This document shows, piece by piece, positions 9,852 to 20,924 of a stretch of 64,000 bases of DNA. The notes beneath the pieces were generated by a model. That model ran no database searches and was not told the origin of the DNA. It was given only the letters and a program-made list of their open reading frames with translations. How positions within the stretch are numbered: the stretch's first letter is position 1; every line of letters starts with the position of its first letter. The stretch comes from Neoechinorhynchus agilis (lineage: Eukaryota; Acanthocephala). The position numbers and the translations under genes were made by a program. Where the stretch lies: the NCBI GenBank assembly GCA_051530055.1, contig CM121342.1:1612001-1676000 (forward strand), given 5' to 3'.

Positions 9852-11870
9852 ATGGTCGATCCGAATGGAGTTTCCGACGAAGATTACAATGAAACAAGTA
9901 TAAAGAATAGCTTTTCTGAGGATTATGAGAGATTCGTTGAAAACAAGGTACGTTTCGTTTTACTTTGTTCCAAAGTAATTATCTTCTTTTTCTTATAAAG
10001 TCCAGTGAAATGTATCAAGCTCCGTGTATTTTAACATCCCAAGATATAAAGTCTCGAATTTTTACAAGTGAGGATCCAATAAACGAAATACAGAAGCTTT
10101 CGATATGTTCAAACCCGCTACATCCCTTGAAAGTTAATCAACGCACTCGTGAACTTATTTTAGCTCTCCAAGCTGCTCCCCATGCTGTGTACCAATCTTT
10201 TATTAGGGAAAAAAGCGAAATGGTTTTAAAGATTCTTGAAGAAAATGATAATGAAAAATTCCGAGCTTCCGCTGAACACGACTATTTTCAGTCTTGTCTT
10301 CATCGTGTTATCGATAAACATTTTTTTACTTGCTTCCGTTATCCGTTATGAACCACGATTGTCGCTTATAAGAGGTAGAAGATTTTCTTTACTAAGCGCT
10401 CAACGTGGCTCGATATTGTTGGATTTAATGCTCCGAATATTGGAAAAAGTTGACCTTCTGAGAAGGGATATAGCCGAAGTGCTTTTGTCAGAGCAAAATG
10501 TTTTATTGCGTTGCTCCATGCGCCTTCAACGAAATATCTACAATCAATTACCTGATAAGTTTGAAGAATATTTAAACGAAATGATCATTGGCGACTATGT
10601 GAACAGTTTGGTAAAACAAATATACCACGAACCGATCACACGAACGATCACTCAATACCGTTTAGCCGCTTGCAAACTTATTTGTCACGATTACAGTCTC
10701 TTTTTGAGTACACTTAAATTTTTATTGGTCAAAGCTTCCAGTTGTTCATACGGGGGCTTGATTGGTACCGTTCTTAGCAAACTTGTTTGCTACTCTACCG
10801 ATCCGTGGATGGCGAATTTGTTTGAACTTCTATTTTCTGTTCAAAGAATGATTACCCATTTCATAGATCATGCTGAAACCGCCCAAATGTTAGCGCTTTT
10901 GGAAAAGTTTGACAGTTCAGTTGAGTGTTATTTCAACCAATCGATGCCATTCAACGAGCACATCGTGCTTTTGCTTTTGTCAAATCCATTCGCTATTCAT
11001 AAAATGGCATTTTCTCTTATCGATATATTATGGTTTCCTGAAAATAGCTCTATCGACACAGAACCAAGTGAAGAAGCTCAAATCGAATACATTGAAGTAC
11101 GGATTGAGTTTCTTAATTTAGCTCTCAAATGCTTCTCATCGCCTATCCTTGATCTTTCTCTCGGTAAACGTTTGGATGCTCATGCCGTTCGACGGATGCG
11201 TTCATCTCTGGTCGAAGCAATTGCAGCAATGAGACAATCATTCACAACACACCGAGATCGCAAAACTCTTGGAGAATCCAAGTTCGTTCAACTGATGGAT
11301 GAACATCTATTATTCGGTCTCTTATGGCAACACTTACTCGTTTATGCACTCAAAATGCTTTGGATAAAAATCACGCACTTCTCCGTGCCCTATTCTCTTC
11401 TACGACCCTTGCAACTCTGCTCGCGTCTAAGAACGGATCGCTTGTGGCTTCACGAATTGGCCTTCTGTCTATGCAAGAGAACAGCTCCGGAGATTGTTGG
11501 ACATCTTGCTAGACGCGATGAAGATCATCTTCTCCCTACGCCGATTGTACGTATGGCTAGAATAGGATTTCCGAATGAACTGCGGAAACTGGACCAACAG
11601 GTCATGTTTATGGCCATTCAGACTATGTTTGCAGGTCCAATGATCGTTAATGAACTATCACATGAACAGACTCCCCGTAGACACCTTATTGACGCTTATG
11701 AGGTGTTGAGTTCAGTACTGGACGACAAGGAAGAAGACCGGATCTCGCCAAATGCATTCAGGCCTTATATTGAAAGGTTAAGGCCGGTAGGCGGCGAGAG
11801 AGATACCGTTGCAAGAGTTGCTTATGAACGACTTAAATGGAAGTTTGCTCGATACGCCAAAAATACATGA
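9852..11870 (+). CDS. NELFB: Negative elongation factor B (NELF-B / COBRA1), 2 exons seen, one frame break
   Basis: NELF-B is a scaffold subunit of the NELF complex, which holds RNA polymerase II in promoter-proximal pausing. Exon 1 is 9852-9947 (32 codons), followed by a 53-bp intron ending TTATAAAG and exon 2 from 10001 in phase 0. The recalled family pattern is visible along the length: a YEPRLSL segment, RCSMRLQRNIYNQ, LLLLSNPFAIHKMAFS (family: L-C-DPFAIN-LALS), the helix around FVQLMDEHLLFGLLWQ, and a C-terminal RRHLIDAYEVL block. The frame shifts by one base at a run of seven T at 10321-10327. Dropping one T keeps a single frame of about 654 residues, so an assembly error or a recent mutation is likely there. 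Human NELF-B is 580 residues. Identification rests on pattern, not a search. Confidence 0.68.
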
Positions 11871-12780
11871 AGCTTGATCCTTGATTCATTAACGAACGAT
11901 CGAACATTTAAGACGATGAGAGTTTTGTACCGTCTAGAAATCAATGTAAATATCATTATGACTTTAATTTATAATTTGTGTTAGTAAATGTTATTGGTCA
12001 GTATTGGAAATAAGAGTGCGAATAATCAAGTAACTTGTCGTTCTATAGTAACTACCATGAATCAATTGTAGACATGAAACTCAACAGATTCTGAAGAAAT
12101 TTATAAAATAAAACGCATAAAACGTTTCTAGTGCTCAATTTTTTAATAGTTAAATAGTTTGTTAATGTTCAGATTCGCGCCTTGAAGCAAATGACGTGCA
12201 ATCAATTTTGCTCAATTTCAACTCATTTATAGTAAATTGTTTTTTCAAGAGGATGCTTTAAGAAACTAAATTATAGACACACGACAACTTTAAAATACGA
12301 AGCAATGCTGTTAAGCTAAGATTTTTCGAACGGTGGTTGTTGCATGTTTTGTTAAAAAAAATAATATTCTTTCTAACAGCAAAAAAACACTTTAAAATGA
12401 TGTTTTTTCATCCAAATTTTTATCGACTAAGAACAAAATGTGCAAATCATTTAATAAATTTTGTCTTGGAAACTAAAAACTATTGTAACGGGCGGATGCA
12501 ATAGAGGATAAAATCGGAACTTTGAGTGTTTTCGAAATTGTGACTTTATACATTTTAAGTGTTTACATGAAAACACTTTCACCACTATTCCTTCTGAATA
12601 TCGAAATTTCGGCCAATAAATTCACCTATCAAAAAGACTCATCAACAATGGACCCCGTGACCTAGACTGTCTTCGAATAGATATTACATTCACATTCAAT
12701 ACTCGTGATATTCATGTAACCCCTATGAGTAAGAAGAGATCTTCTGCAAAGTGATCGACTTCTGTTCCGAATTTATAGAA
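11871..12780. other. Intergenic, AT-rich, no gene seen
   Basis: This 0.9-kb spacer lies between NELF-B and the TSPO-like gene. It is AT-rich, lacks an ORF of interest and shows no clear repeat. The last ~30 bases carry a possible trans-splice acceptor (atttatag) two bases before the next ATG. Confidence 0.5.
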
Positions 12781-13481
12781 ATGTTCGATTGTTCAACAAT
12801 GCTGAAATTTTGGATGTTGATAGTAACAGTAAAATGTAGAAGGACCATAGATGAGTCTCTTAGAAAGGTAATATAATTGAGAGCTTCGTTTTTTTAAAAT
12901 CAATATTTAGCTCTCCATGCTACTTTCGTACAAGGAATTCGCATTCTTCGTTTTAATGCCTGTTCTTGTATTTAGAATATTCGAATTCATAACCATCTAT
13001 CAAGTAGGATGGTACTCGGTAGGTAATGCTCATGGTCTCCTTAACATCATTCATGAATTTAGACTTCAAGAAAACCGGATTATGTAGAAGGTAGATTTGT
13101 AACAATGATAATCGTTGACACGAATATTCTCATGCGAGGAACCGCGGCTTACATAATCTATATGGGCCATGGGATGGATCCAAGTCTATATTTATATTTT
13201 GTTAGTCTTTTCCTAACAGCAATGTCGTTTCCGATATACTTCTTCGGACAACCAGCGACAATGGTGTGTATTATTCTTTTATTTAATATTCTTTTTAATC
13301 ATTTTCGAAGGACTTGGTTATCCGCTTAGCACATCTAATAATATCAACTGTATGCTTTATCAGTTTCTCTTATTTGGATCTATTTGCCGGACTACTAAGT
13401 ATTCCATACGTCATTTTCGCAATGGCAAGAACGAAGGACAGTTACAATAGCTATAAACTGGAAGCTGAGCGTCAAAAATGA
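12781..13481 (+). CDS. TSPO: Translocator protein TSPO (peripheral benzodiazepine receptor) homolog, 4 exons
   Basis: TSPO is a five-helix protein of the outer mitochondrial membrane that binds cholesterol and porphyrins. Four exons join in phase 0: 12781-12867, 12911-13018, 13063-13263 and 13311-13481, with introns of 43, 44 and 47 bp, giving 188 residues. Visible TSPO features are RKPDYV (family QKPSW), GTAAYIIYMG (family Y-AMGYGSYLVW), the LYFVSLFLTAMSFPIYFFG segment (family LYTGQLALNWAWPPIFFG), and a last helix ending SIPYVIFAMARTKDSYN (family LPYLAWLAFATTLNYCVW). The protein is slightly longer than the usual ~169 residues because of its N-terminus, so the true start may be the inner ATG at 12799. 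An acceptor-like AG is 2 nt upstream of the first ATG. The hallmark Trp residues are partly replaced, so the sequence is divergent. Confidence 0.66.
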
Positions 13482-13711
13482 AATAAAAAATAGATTTTGT
13501 GAATGAACTTTGTCAATCTCGTAACGACAATTTTATTTGTAAATATTTTATTTATAGATTGTTTTGTTGAAGGCAAAGAAAAATAATTTAATATTTCGTC
13601 TTCTATGCGTTGGACTTCTTCAGAATTGTCTGGAAGGAGAGGAAAGGAAGTCCTGAAATTATTTAATTAAAATTAAATTAATCATGCAAAATCCATCGGA
13701 ATGATAAAGTT

Positions 13712-13817
13712 AGAATTGTGGTCAATATACTCCCGGTTAAGAGATATTTTATTGCTAAAAGATTAGTTGATGACAATAAAATACCTCTTAACCGGGAGTA
13801 TCTTCACCACAATTCTA
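13712..13817. mobile_element. Hairpin MITE, 106 bp
   Basis: This is an almost perfect inverted repeat with ends tagaattgtggt and accacaattcta. Long arms contain tactcccggttaagag and its complement, leaving only a short centre. The ends resemble the hairpin elements at 18755 and 46871 (core tgtggtgaagata...cccggtta), so all belong to one family. There is no coding capacity. Confidence 0.75.
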
Positions 13818-14084
13818 TAAATTATTTTTGTTCGGCTTTATCAAAACGATATTTTTATTGCACGATAAATATCAGACAACTTTAAGAACCACAATTTTTT
13901 ATTTCCATTTTTTGGAAAAGTAGTTATCAGTTATCACATTATGCGATTAGAACATCTCTTCAGTATCCCCCTTGCGTTGAGTTGAACTCTGCTTTATATA
14001 CTTGTGAACTGTTTTTCGACCAAAATCTCTTCATATGTGTTTAAAACCCTTAAATGGCTTCGACTATGAGATTTTCCTCCAACC

Positions 14085-14175
14085 GATGCCGAGGATGCAA
14101 TTCACATCTTCAGACGCTTTTGGAGATTCCCAAAAAAGTCGTAAATAATCATTTTCTTTGTGTATACAACATCCC
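14085..14175 (+). repeat. Possible Penelope-like 3' end fragment
   Basis: The stretch running from acatcttcagacgctttt through attttctttgtgtatacaac to atcccaagtgaccatttt resembles 49220-49345, where the same order of words follows a Penelope-like C-terminal coding relic. The match was seen by eye only. The rest of 13482-14563 shows no gene. Confidence 0.3.
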
Positions 14176-14563
14176 AAGTGACCATTTTCTAACAAAAAAC
14201 TTGAAAGTTTACGCATTTATCTAAAAACCCTCCCCCCCAACAAAAAATAGCGTTAACTAGATGGCCACATTTAAGAAAAAGAAATGCCATAGATTGGGTT
14301 CAGCCAGCCATAGAAAAAAACTACATTAACCAACCCATATTGCTAATTTTCGGAAAGACTATCCACGCACAATATCACCTAACGGGCTTCCATCTATACG
14401 CTTATGGCACGGGGAACGTGCTCATTTGCTAACCTCTGTCTCACAGCTGACTGCTAGGAGCACTTATCCTTATAAAACGACTCACGTTCAATCCTTCTCG
14501 ATATAATGGTTTTTAGAGAAGATTCACTCACGTATCCTTAGATATTCAAATTCGTCAAATAGA

Positions 14564-16401
14564 ATGCGTCTTACAATAGTTTTGTTCATTGCCAATGTTA
14601 CCCGTAGGAGCGTCGAAAGCCCCGCTTGCGACGTCCCCTTTTATGGAGACCGAGAAATTTTGCTACAACTCGGAAAAAGTCGCGTATTTCCCGATTCGAA
14701 ATCAATTGTTGATTTGGTGATGAAAGACGACTGGAACAATTTTGGAGAACAATTTAAAAGAGAACTTAAACAAGCGGGAAAGGATATCAACGCGATAGCG
14801 TCATTGATTTCAAAATATTTTAATGATCCAGGAACCGAGCTTGAAGAGATCACACCGTCTGATTGGGTGCAAGACGTGAAGATATTTGATGAAGAAATAT
14901 CAAGCGATCGGTATAGACAATTCGCGTTTCATCTAAATAACCTATGGAGGAAATTGTATAGAAGACAAGTACCGGGAATTAATCTAAACAGGACTTCTTT
15001 TATTAAGATGGAGTATCCAAATATCGTTCCTGGTGGGAGATTCCGTGAAATATATTACTGGGATTCTTATTGGACTGCTAAGGGGGCATTGGTTTGTGGC
15101 ATGACCACAACTGTTCAACACATGATTCGAAATTTAGCCGATAACATCAAGCAGTTTGGTCTTGTGCCGAATGGTGGGCGTGTATATTACTCGAGAAGAT
15201 CTCAACCGCCGGTTCTTACCTTAATGGTCGCAGATTACTATGATGTTACAAAAGATCTCCATTTTGTGAAGGAAATGGTATCATATCTTGACCAAGAGTA
15301 CAAATTCTGGTTAAAGAATCGAAGCATCAAAATCAATGCAAGAGATGACGATGGGATTCAATTGTTTCAATTCCGAACTAACACAACAGAAGAGCGTCCC
15401 GAGGCGTTTATTGAAGATTATAATACCGCGAACGACGCTAAACGCTTAATGAACAGATCGAGAGATCAAGTGTTCATTGATATCACTTCAGCGGCTGAAA
15501 GTGGATGGGATTTTAGCAGTATACATGGATTTTTGAGTGATTAGATTCTTTTCGAAAATCCATTTTTCGGTGGTTAGCCTACAGTGGACCTCATGCGTTC
15601 AAAATGTACAGTATTCGTACAACTAAAATAGTTCCGGTTTGTTTGAACAGTATTCTATACTTAGTTGCTCGAAAGTTATCGGCATTTCATCGAATGCTTG
15701 GACGAATGAACAAAGCATCGTATTACGACCGACAACAACGAATGATAAAACGAGGAATTCACCGTTACCTTTGGGATGCAAGTGATCATCAATGGTACGA
15801 TTACGATCTTGAGCATAAATCCTCTCATAAAAATTCGTACGCATCTAATTATTTTCCACTATGGGCAAAGGCTCACGATCTCCCACGATCGGACTTGAGA
15901 AAAGTAGTCAAATCAATGATTGATTTTGAGTTTTTAAAATATCAAGGAGGTTTTATAACGTCGACGACACCGAGTGGGCAACAATGGGATATGCCGAATG
16001 CATGGGCTCCAATACAAGACATTATGATTGAAGGTCTTTTGAACACTGGATGGGCGAACGCTACACGGCTTGCTTTAGATTTAGCCAGTAGATGGCTTCA
16101 TAATAACCGAGAAACTTTAAATCAAGAAAATGCGATGTTTGAGAAGTACAGTGCTGCAAGGATAGGATATCCCGGAGAAGGGGGTGAATATGACGTCCAA
16201 ACGGGATTTGGTTGGACTAATGGAGTGGCATTAAAGTATCTTTTAAAATATGGACCATCCTTAAGAGTACCGGATCCGACTGCTGGATACAGAGCTGCCA
16301 GTATCATTTTAGGCTTTGTAACGATTGCGTTGATCGGACTCATAATCTGGCTTGCTTATGGTTTGGACAAAGCAAGAAAAAGGGAAACCGGTTCATCTTG
16401 A
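14564..16401 (+). CDS. TREH: Membrane-anchored trehalase, 2 exons
   Basis: Trehalase (GH37) splits trehalose into two glucose molecules; here it is predicted to be secretory/membrane-bound. Exon 1 is 14564-15518, then a 59-bp intron, and exon 2 is 15578-16401 (592 residues). Both GH37 signatures are present: PGGRFREIYYWDSYW near residues 157-171 and QWDMPNAWAP near residue 453. AESGWDFSS precedes the intron, and an E-rich GGEYDVQTGFGWTNG block lies near the C-terminus (catalytic region of the family). Residues 1-12 (MRLTIVLFIANV) look like a short signal peptide; a spliced upstream exon could improve it. A C-terminal hydrophobic helix (AASIILGFVTIALIGLIIW) followed by KARKR predicts a type I anchor. 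The stop lies five bases from the end of the convergent DCTN6 gene. Confidence 0.93.
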
Positions 16402-16406
16402 CGCAC

Positions 16407-16934
16407 TTATTGAACATTGGGTTTAATTAGATAATGATAACCGGGTAATTGTTTAGCTAATAAATTCCGTTGGTGTTTATGGATAAGGTCTCTATAAAGA
16501 TCGTCCACTTTATGAATCCTCCATCCATTATTTGTGACTACATGATTATCAGGAACCACGATTGTATGATCGGGATCCAAAACACAAAAGGCTCCGATTA
16601 TCACATTATTACCCAGAATTACATTCTTTCCAATACGACTTCTAGTTTCCAAAGTACAACTATCACCCACTTTCTGAGCCTCACAAACACTCCCTACACA
16701 AAAGTGATTGCATCTCCCGATCGCCATTTTAATGTTCTTCTTTTGAACATTCCGTAAAATGCAGTCTTCTTCGACGATATTAAGCTCACCCAAGTCCACG
16801 GGACCAATGGAACCATCGATGATCACTTTAGGATGAACGATCGTCCCTGATCGAATGGTGACTGTGCCCATTAGACGAGTTTCGAGGTCACAAATCACTG
16901 AATGAGCGAATATCTTTTGTTCATTCGATGACAT
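16407..16934 (-). CDS. DCTN6: Dynactin subunit 6 (p27), left-handed beta-helix protein
   Basis: DCTN6 is a pointed-end subunit of dynactin, the dynein activator. It folds as a left-handed beta-helix made of hexapeptide turns. The single-exon frame gives 175 residues, close to the usual ~190. Hexapeptide-type steps are visible: MGTVTIRSGTIVHPKVII, then GRCNHFCVGSVCEAQKVG, then IGKNVILGNNVIIGAFCV, and the C-terminal PGYHYLIK matches the family's NYHHLKK. The start at MSSNEQ is preferred because the 24 codons upstream lack family resemblance. The gene is convergent with trehalase (5 bp between stops) and divergent from TRMT6 (110 bp between starts). Confidence 0.85.
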   Translation of the reverse strand: MSSNEQKIFAHSVICDLETRLMGTVTIRSGTIVHPKVIIDGSIGPVDLGELNIVEEDCILRNVQKKNIKMAIGRCNHFCVGSVCEAQKVGDSCTLETRSRIGKNVILGNNVIIGAFCVLDPDHTIVVPDNHVVTNNGWRIHKVDDLYRDLIHKHQRNLLAKQLPGYHYLIKPNVQ

Positions 16935-17044
16935 AACACACAAAAAAGATCCACTTGGGTTTTTATCCGTCCCACAAACGTTCTTCCGCACGCCCTCGAA
17001 ATGCAACTCCGAAGATAGAAGGAACGATAAAAAAAATTGAGATC

Positions 17045-20000
17045 ATGTCGTCGGTATTCACGGGAAGTGGAGTCTTCAAGGATAATGATAAAGTTCTCAT
17101 CTTTAAAGAACCAAACCCAAAACCAGCCATTCTTAAACTGAACACGGGCAAAAAGGTTAGATTCGCGAATTTGACAGTTAGCCATGATTCCTTGATCGGT
17201 CTACGACCTGGAACCATCTTTTCAATTTCAAATGATGGAAGCATTTGTGAACCACACTTCAAGCACGAATTCAATATCAAAGGTATCCTTCTCCCTACAA
17301 AACGAATTTCGGTTCTTGCTGTGAACGTTCGGACCTTTTAGTCAGTAGCCCAAACTTTTCAACCGACCTAAAATCCACAGATTTTTCTCTCAAAAAGTCG
17401 TTATCAAGTTTTTGTGTCGATTGCAACGGGATTTTAAGACGAATATTGAACATTTTCTTTTTTTAAAGAATCTACGCTCATTCTGTTGAGTAATTTCATC
17501 AAATCGAAATGGATGATTGTTGTACCACAAAACTTTTCAACCGACCCAAAATCCACAGATTTTTCTCTCAAAAAGTCGTTATCAAGTTTTTGTGTCGATT
17601 GCAACGGGATTTTAAGACGAATAATGAACATTTTCTTTTTTTTAAAGAATCTACGCTCATTCTGTTGAGTAATTTCATCAAATCGAAATGGATGATTGTT
17701 GTACCACAAAACTTTTCAACCGCCTAAAATCCACAGATTTTTCTCTCAAAAAGTCGTTATCAAGTTTTTGTGTCGATTGCAACGGGATTTTAAGACGAAT
17801 ATGAACCTTTTCTTTTTTTAAGAATCTACGCTCATTCTGTTGAGTAATTTCATCAAATCGAAATGGATGATTGTTGTACCACAAAACTTTTCAACGACCA
17901 AATCCACAGATTTTTCTCTCAAAAAGTCGTTATCAAGTTTTGTGTCGATTGCAACGGGATTTTAAGACGAATAATGAACATTTTCTTTTTTTTAAAGAAT
18001 CTACGCTCATTCTGTTGAGTAATTTCATCAAATCGAAATGGATGATTGTTGTACCACAAAACTTTTCAACCGACCCAAAATCCACAGATTTTTCTCTCAA
18101 AAAGTCGTTATCAAGTTTTTGTGTCGATTGCAACGGGATTTTAAGACGAATAATGAACATTTTCTTTTTTTTAAAGAATCTACGCTCATTCTGTTGAGTA
18201 ATTTCATCAAATCGAAATGGATGATTGTTGTACCACAAAACTTTTCAACCGACCCAAAATCCACAGATTTTTCTCTCAAAAAGTCGTTATCAAGTTTTTG
18301 TGTCGATTGCAACGGGATTTTAAGACGAATAATGAACATTTTCTTTTTTTTAAAGAATCTACGCTCATTCTGTTGAGTAATTTCATCAAATCGAAATGGA
18401 TGATTGTTGTACCACAAAACTTTTCAACCGACCTAAAATCCACAGATTTTTCTCTCAAAAAGTCGTTATCAAGTTTTTGTGTCGATTGCAACGGGATTTT
18501 AAGATGAATAATGAACATTTTCTTTTTTTTAAAGAATCTACGCTCATTCTGTTGAGTAATTTCATCAAATCGAAATGGATGATTGTTGTACCACAAAACT
18601 TTTCAACCGACGCAAAGACCACAAATTGGTCAAGTGGTTCTACTTTTCTTTTTGTTCGCAGACTTAGAAACACTTTGTCTTAAATTGAAAGAATCAAAAA
18701 TAATCCCCTTGGAAGTAATTTCATCACTTGTTATCATTTTGTGTTTTATTAACTAAATTTTGAATTGTTGTGAAGATAATCCCGGTTAAAAATTATAATA
18801 ATTGTTTGTTAAAGGGTAAAAAGCGCACTTGAATGTAAAATAATTTTTAACGGGGTGATTATCTTCACCGCAAGTCAAAATTTACCATCCCGATATATTT
18901 TCTCGATATGATTATTAAATAAATCTACGTTATCTACTAAAGTTGTTCTGAATTAGAAAAAAGTTTTATCGAACTTAATTTAGCAGTTTTCAGCGTCACA
19001 ATGGTTTCCAAGCTAACTCTAAGAATTTCTATGCTTAATAATGTCAACCATTTTATCTTTTGACTCTGCTTCATTTCTATGAGCTCTTCCCTTTATCATT
19101 TGGAGGAGTCTATGCATATTTATACTTATCTCAAAAAATCGGATTTAATCGAAATCTTTTTGATTTTTCCTGCTCTAAATTCGGATTGATTTGCAAGCCA
19201 CCTTGAATTCGAATGAAAATTCTATTCTTAGTGCTCTGCGAAGGGTTATTTAGTCATTGATTTATTGTTTCGGAACTTTGGCGTATTTTTTAGTGACCCT
19301 TTTGTCAAACCATTCTCTTCTTTTTTTATGATTCCAAATCTTCATTTCTATTCCCGTTTATAAAAGCGGATAAAGTTGAAGGCGACAATCGTAACATCCA
19401 AATTACTTCAAATAATGCCGTTGACACTGAAACCATTAAGACATGGCGGTCTCAAATGAGTGGCCCTGAAATTATTGATAAAATAGTAGAGTGTTCATCG
19501 AGTTTTCAACGGAGATCTTTATACTCTCAAGAGAAGTATCTAATGAAGAAACACTCTAAGTATTTTTTAACATAATACTCAACCACTACTATTAAATCTA
19601 TGTAGATACTCTCCTACGTTTCGGATCGAACGGATTAAACTAAGACATTTGATTCAGATGTATGACAATAAACCGGAAAATATTATGTAACATATTTTGT
19701 GTATTGAATTTGGAATTACCGAAAAGTAGAATAGGCATCTTAAAATCGATTCCTTGTCGCTGCTCCTCCGGATGTCCGGCGTTTCGCACGGATCCAAAAC
19801 TATTGTAGTGGATTCATGTTTCGGCGCGGTTCTATTGGCTGTTCATCAGCGCATTGGAGGTGCGATTCGGGAACTATGAAGCGAATATTTGTTTTCTTTA
19901 TTTAGATGAAGGATTAATTCTGGACCTTTTGGATGCTAAAATGATCGCTAAAACACACGTAAAGTAAGATGCTATCCTTGAACTCAATAGAAAACAAACC

Positions 20001-20583
20001 GAATCGTTAATGCATTCAAAGACATCTCGGATTCGTTGAAATTAAGCGCTATGAACTCGCTAGAGTCAGCACATGCTCGTTTGACAATCTTAAACAAACA
20101 TTAAGTGAATCTTTTGGCGAAACAACTGAGTTGAAAACTGGACAAAAGCGCCCATTTTCTGAATCCGGTCGTCTGTCCCAGGAATGCATTGAATGTATTA
20201 AAGAAGCACAATTCGAAAGGTATATTATTTTTATATATGTGATAACAAATACATTTAAAGTACTTTTTAGTGTGATCATTGCAAGTAAATATCATCCTCA
20301 ATTACTCCTGGATATTCTATTTCCAATTTTGAAACCTGGAGCACTGTTCGCTGTCTATCATCGCTGTAGAGAAATACTTCGAGATACATTGCAAGCACTC
20401 GAGAAAAGTGGACAGACTGAACAATTAACAGTTACTGAAACTTGGATGAGAGATTTCCAAGTTTTGCCAAATAGAACTCATCCCACCGTGAAAATGGACG
20501 GGTCCGATTCATACATTTTGTCAGGATACTACGTTCCCGCTCGTGTGCTTGAATTGTACGGACCTGTCGATCTGAATAAATAG
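17045..20583 (+). CDS. TRMT6: tRNA (adenine58-N1)-methyltransferase non-catalytic subunit TRM6, 7 exons
   Basis: TRMT6 pairs with TRMT61A to make m1A58 in tRNAs and is the RNA-binding, non-catalytic partner. Seven exons join without a frame break: 17045-17282, 19367-19559, 19606-19686, 19735-19859, 19906-19963, 20022-20219 and 20271-20583 (1206 nt, 401 residues; human ~497). Family landmarks appear in order. The N-terminal barrel is near VLIFKEPNPKPAIL. GDNRNI precedes the helix around EIIDKIVECSSSFQ and YLMKKHSKY. HGSKTIVVDSCFGAVLL is the degenerate SAM-fold strand (human AGNKMIVMETCAGLVLG). The C-terminal part has VIIASKYHPQLLL, ETWMRDFQVLPNRTHP and YILSGYY. Introns 2-6 are 46-58 bp, while intron 1 is 2084 bp and filled with repeats. 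The gene is head-to-head with DCTN6. Confidence 0.9.
17349..18613 (+). repeat. Intronic tandem repeat, seven ~179-bp units
   Basis: Seven nearly identical units start with aaacttttcaaccgac at about 17350, 17529, 17708, 17884, 18059, 18239 and 18418, and an eighth partial start lies at 18597. Each unit contains ccacagatttttctctcaaa, gtcgattgcaacgggatttt and tcatcaaatcgaaatggatg. The array lies wholly inside intron 1 of TRMT6. Small frames inside it are open on both strands only because the unit lacks stops by chance; they change frame where unit length changes, so no protein is proposed. Confidence 0.95.
18755..18892. mobile_element. Hairpin MITE inside TRMT6 intron 1
   Basis: Ends aaattttgaattgttgtgaa and cttcaccgcaagtcaaaatt form an imperfect inverted repeat, with gataatcccggttaaaaatt mirrored by aatttttaacggggtgatta inside. 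It belongs to the same family as the elements at 13712 and 46871. Confidence 0.7.
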
Positions 20584-20654
20584 AAAACTCTATTGTACAA
20601 ATTACGAATATGGTTTGTTATCAAGAGAAAATCCTGCTTGATGCCCATCTTTCC

Positions 20655-20812
20655 CTCCCGGATAAAACATATTTTATTTAACGGATTTAGCGAGGAATAA
20701 GCTCGGGGATGGCGATCTCGCGTACCCGAACCTCGTTTTGAGGTCTGCTCGAGAAATATCTCAATTCAATAAAATATATTTTATCCAGGGGGCTTATGAT
20801 CACCAGATCGCA
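20655..20812. mobile_element. Degenerate hairpin element
   Basis: The segment begins near cccggataaaacatatttta and ends near aaaatatattttatccaggg, an imperfect inverted repeat about 150 bp long. The centre contains cgcgtacccgaacctcg, which resembles the centre of the fragment at 54720. It is possibly a decayed member of the hairpin family; identity is uncertain. Confidence 0.4.
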
Positions 20813-20924
20813 AATTTTGTTTTTGTATATTTTGTTGATTTTACATAACGTTTCTAGTGATCCGTGAATATCTTTCTGTTTTTAATTAAAATTGTCACTA
20901 ACATGTTAAAATTTGTCTTTAATG

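Noticed and set aside
16955-17044. 30-codon N-terminal extension of TRMT6
   Set aside because: It would start at TTG. The ATG at 17045 fits the family N-terminus and leaves a 110-bp shared promoter.
17434-18683. Several 60-112-codon frames on both strands
   Set aside because: They are translations of the same 179-bp repeat unit in the TRMT6 intron, and the frame changes with each unit.
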